DNA from: Sipunculus nudus
Lineage: Eukaryota; Annelida; Sipuncula; Golfingiida; Sipunculidae
Direction of reading: 5' to 3'
Assembly: GCA_026874595.1 (NCBI GenBank)
Contig: CM049306.1
Span: 83,230,142-83,294,141, forward strand
DNA: 64,000 bases
The notes under the pieces were generated by a model. That model searched no databases and was not told the DNA's origin. It was given only the letters and a program-made list of their open reading frames with translations. Both the position numbers and the translations under genes were made by a program. Shown in pieces: positions 55,401 to 58,400 of this stretch. Positions within the stretch are counted from its first letter, which is position 1, and the number at the start of each line of letters is the position of its first letter.

Positions 55401-58400
55401 AAAAACTGGGATATACTGCACATAACTTCTTTCAGACAAAAACACTTTTAAGATGACCTAGGGCATTCTGCATGTACAATCATGTGTGTATTTTTGTTCT
55501 CTTTTTCCTTGGTAGGGGGGGGGACATTGATTTGAGTTTGTCTGTCTGGCACTCTGTCTGTCTGTTCATCCATCTGGTTTTTGTTTCTGTGTGATAACTT
55601 TCCTATATATTATCTGATTTCATTCAAATTTGGGTCAGTGATTGCTCTCATGCATACCTTGGAAGGGATTTTGGAGTGTCTGTCTAAAAATTTATGAACA
55701 GCAGCTCAAAAATCAAACAAAAATTCCCCTTTGGTTCCCAGTTCACAACCAAAAATGATGACATGTAGAGACATCTTCAGGGGGCAATGAATACTAAAAC
55801 ACAGCCACTATGGCATGTGAAGACATCTTCAGGGGACAATAAAAACTAAAACAAGAGGGAGAAGCAGGGGACATAAATTCCACCAATTTGCTTGTTACAG
55901 TTGGAGTTACTTGATGAAGGCCTGGCCTTGAACAGACAGGGCATCCCAGAGAGTATGAGACCGTTCCAGGCTCACATGGAACAGAGGTTCTCTCAGATGG
56001 AAACCTTCCTCCAGGACGAATGTGGGGTCAAGGTCAGTGATTTTACCCCAGTATACTGTTTAATGTCAGTTATCACAAATGATAAAATGCATCCACATGC
56101 AAAAAATTCATAATAACTGGAAAAAAAATCTTTCAGAAATGGAAAAAATTTAGAAAATATATTTTTATTAATTTTTATATTTGTCTGTTTGAATCATTCT
56201 GCAAGCAGTACTTCTAAGTGACATTTCTGAAATATTTTAAATTTTTGACTAAGTTTAAGAAATAAAATTGTATAAAATTAATTATCCTTATTTGAACCAT
56301 GGGACCAACTTGCACATTGCGCAAGTTTTTTGCAAAACATAATTGATACGAATCCCTATTCCATAGCTATAACATTGCTTGAACATATTTCAAAATTCAA
56401 GAGTGTAGGTCTTGTGGAAAAAATTAAACTTTTGTTCACTTCAGATTCCAGAGACAATCCGACGTCACCTGACACGTGCTCAGTCTCCAATTAAACGGCT
56501 TCAGACTGTGTCGTCCGCCAGTCAGATGAGGATGTCAGAGGTGCCAAATAGCACAGCATCGTAAGTTGTCACACACAAAAAGTTTTGTTAATTTTAGTTA
56601 TATAAATATCAGTTATATAAATATTAATCAGTTATATGAATATTATATAATTACATCAAATATATAAGATGTACAATAGAATGTGCTATTTATTGACAGA
56701 ACGATGAGTCCGGAGAGCAAGGCATCCTCGGTAGGTAGCCGAGCACTTTCTGTTCTAGTCAAGTCTAGTCCTTCAGATGTTGTCACTGGTCAGCAACACA
56801 AGGGGCCCGTGGTGTACCGTAAAGACAGTAGTGATAGTCGTTCCCTCAGAAGCATCTTCACGACACCATCACGGTCTTCCATCATCAGCAGCGATGGCTC
56901 TGACATCTCAGAAAGCAACTCAAGTAAACGAAGCAATAGCGTCATCATAGAGCTTAACGAGCAGGTATGTATGAGTATAGTAAAATGGTTACCATTATCA
57001 TGACATTTTTAGTAATTTGTCATAACTGATGACGGCAATCTAGCATTGTTGTGCAGCTCCTGTGGCCATGCAGTGGAAATGCCTTCATATTGTCTTGAAA
57101 TGTCTGGAATGATGACAAGTGTGTCCTAAGGGGTGTGTCTTTACCTTTTTGTCCCCAGATTCTGCAGAACAAGGACATTGGTTTGGGTTTGTCTGTCTGT
57201 CCCTCCGTCTGTCCTTCCATCAGGTTTTCGTTTTTGTATGATAACTTTCCTATATATTATCTGATTTCATTCAAATTTGGGTCAGTGATTGCTCTCATGC
57301 TGACCTTGGTTGGAATTGGTTTTGAAATTATTATTACCAGCTCCAAAACAAACAAAAAAATTTCCCTTTTGTTCCAAATTCACAACAAAAATTATGATAT
57401 GTGGAGACATCTTCAGGGGACAATGAAAACTAAAACACAGGCACTGTGACATGTGGAGACATCTTAAGGGGAATATAAAACTAAAACATACTGATAAGGC
57501 AAGCATGAAGATCACAGGAAGCCAAAATAACAAGAGGTGGAAGCAGGGGACAAATTCCACAAATTTACTTGATTTGCCATAAATCCCTGGGAATTTCATA
57601 TATTATCTGTTAAGTTTGGCAATGGGTGTATCACAGGGTTAGCTATCAATAACTACACCAACTGGTTGAAATGTCCTATGGAAAGTTCATCCTGCTCCAA
57701 ATACACCTACAGATGAACTCTGCCCATGGAAAACCTGTCCTGGACACACCTGCAGAAGTAGGCCAGACCTGTCCAAATTATGAAAACAGTCCTATGAATT
57801 TTTACCCAACTGAAAATTGCTGATGGTTAAACCTTCATACATAAACCTTGCCTTAATAAGGATATTCCAGTGGTTGATGCTTTAATGTACTTGATTTTGT
57901 AACTGCATTATTGTATTAAATCCCATCACTGATAAATCTGTGAGATCCTGATATATATGAGAAGTGTGAGTACTGTGTCCACAGCTGACAGCAGCTCGGC
58001 CACCTCGTCCTGAGGGCCGACGGAGCAGACCACCAAGTGCCCACTTCTCTCAGTACCTGCAGTCAGATAGCTCCAGTACTGCATCGACCGTTGACAACGA
58101 TGAGCCACCACCAAAGCCAAGTCAGTAATACATACGTAATCAGTTAAATATATCACTTGTACCTTCTTTTTATTTTGTAAGTTTAAAAGATATATTTTGA
58201 GGGACAAAGCCTAGCGGTTATAGTAGTTTAGTAGAGCGCGGATGGCCCCCCAGTTTGAACTGTGTCAGTGCCTCTGTGGCAGTGGTGCAATCTTCCCAAT
58301 TAAGATACTCACCTTTGATCATTAAATACAAAAAAATTAAAACATTCTTTGATGGGAGTCCTGATTACTGATACTCAACAAAAGTAACAAAAATAATTGA

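Noticed and set aside
58201..58330. Another tRNA-derived SINE in the intron after exon 47
   Set aside because: Only weak box-like words are present, with no shared tail; support is too thin to list as an element.
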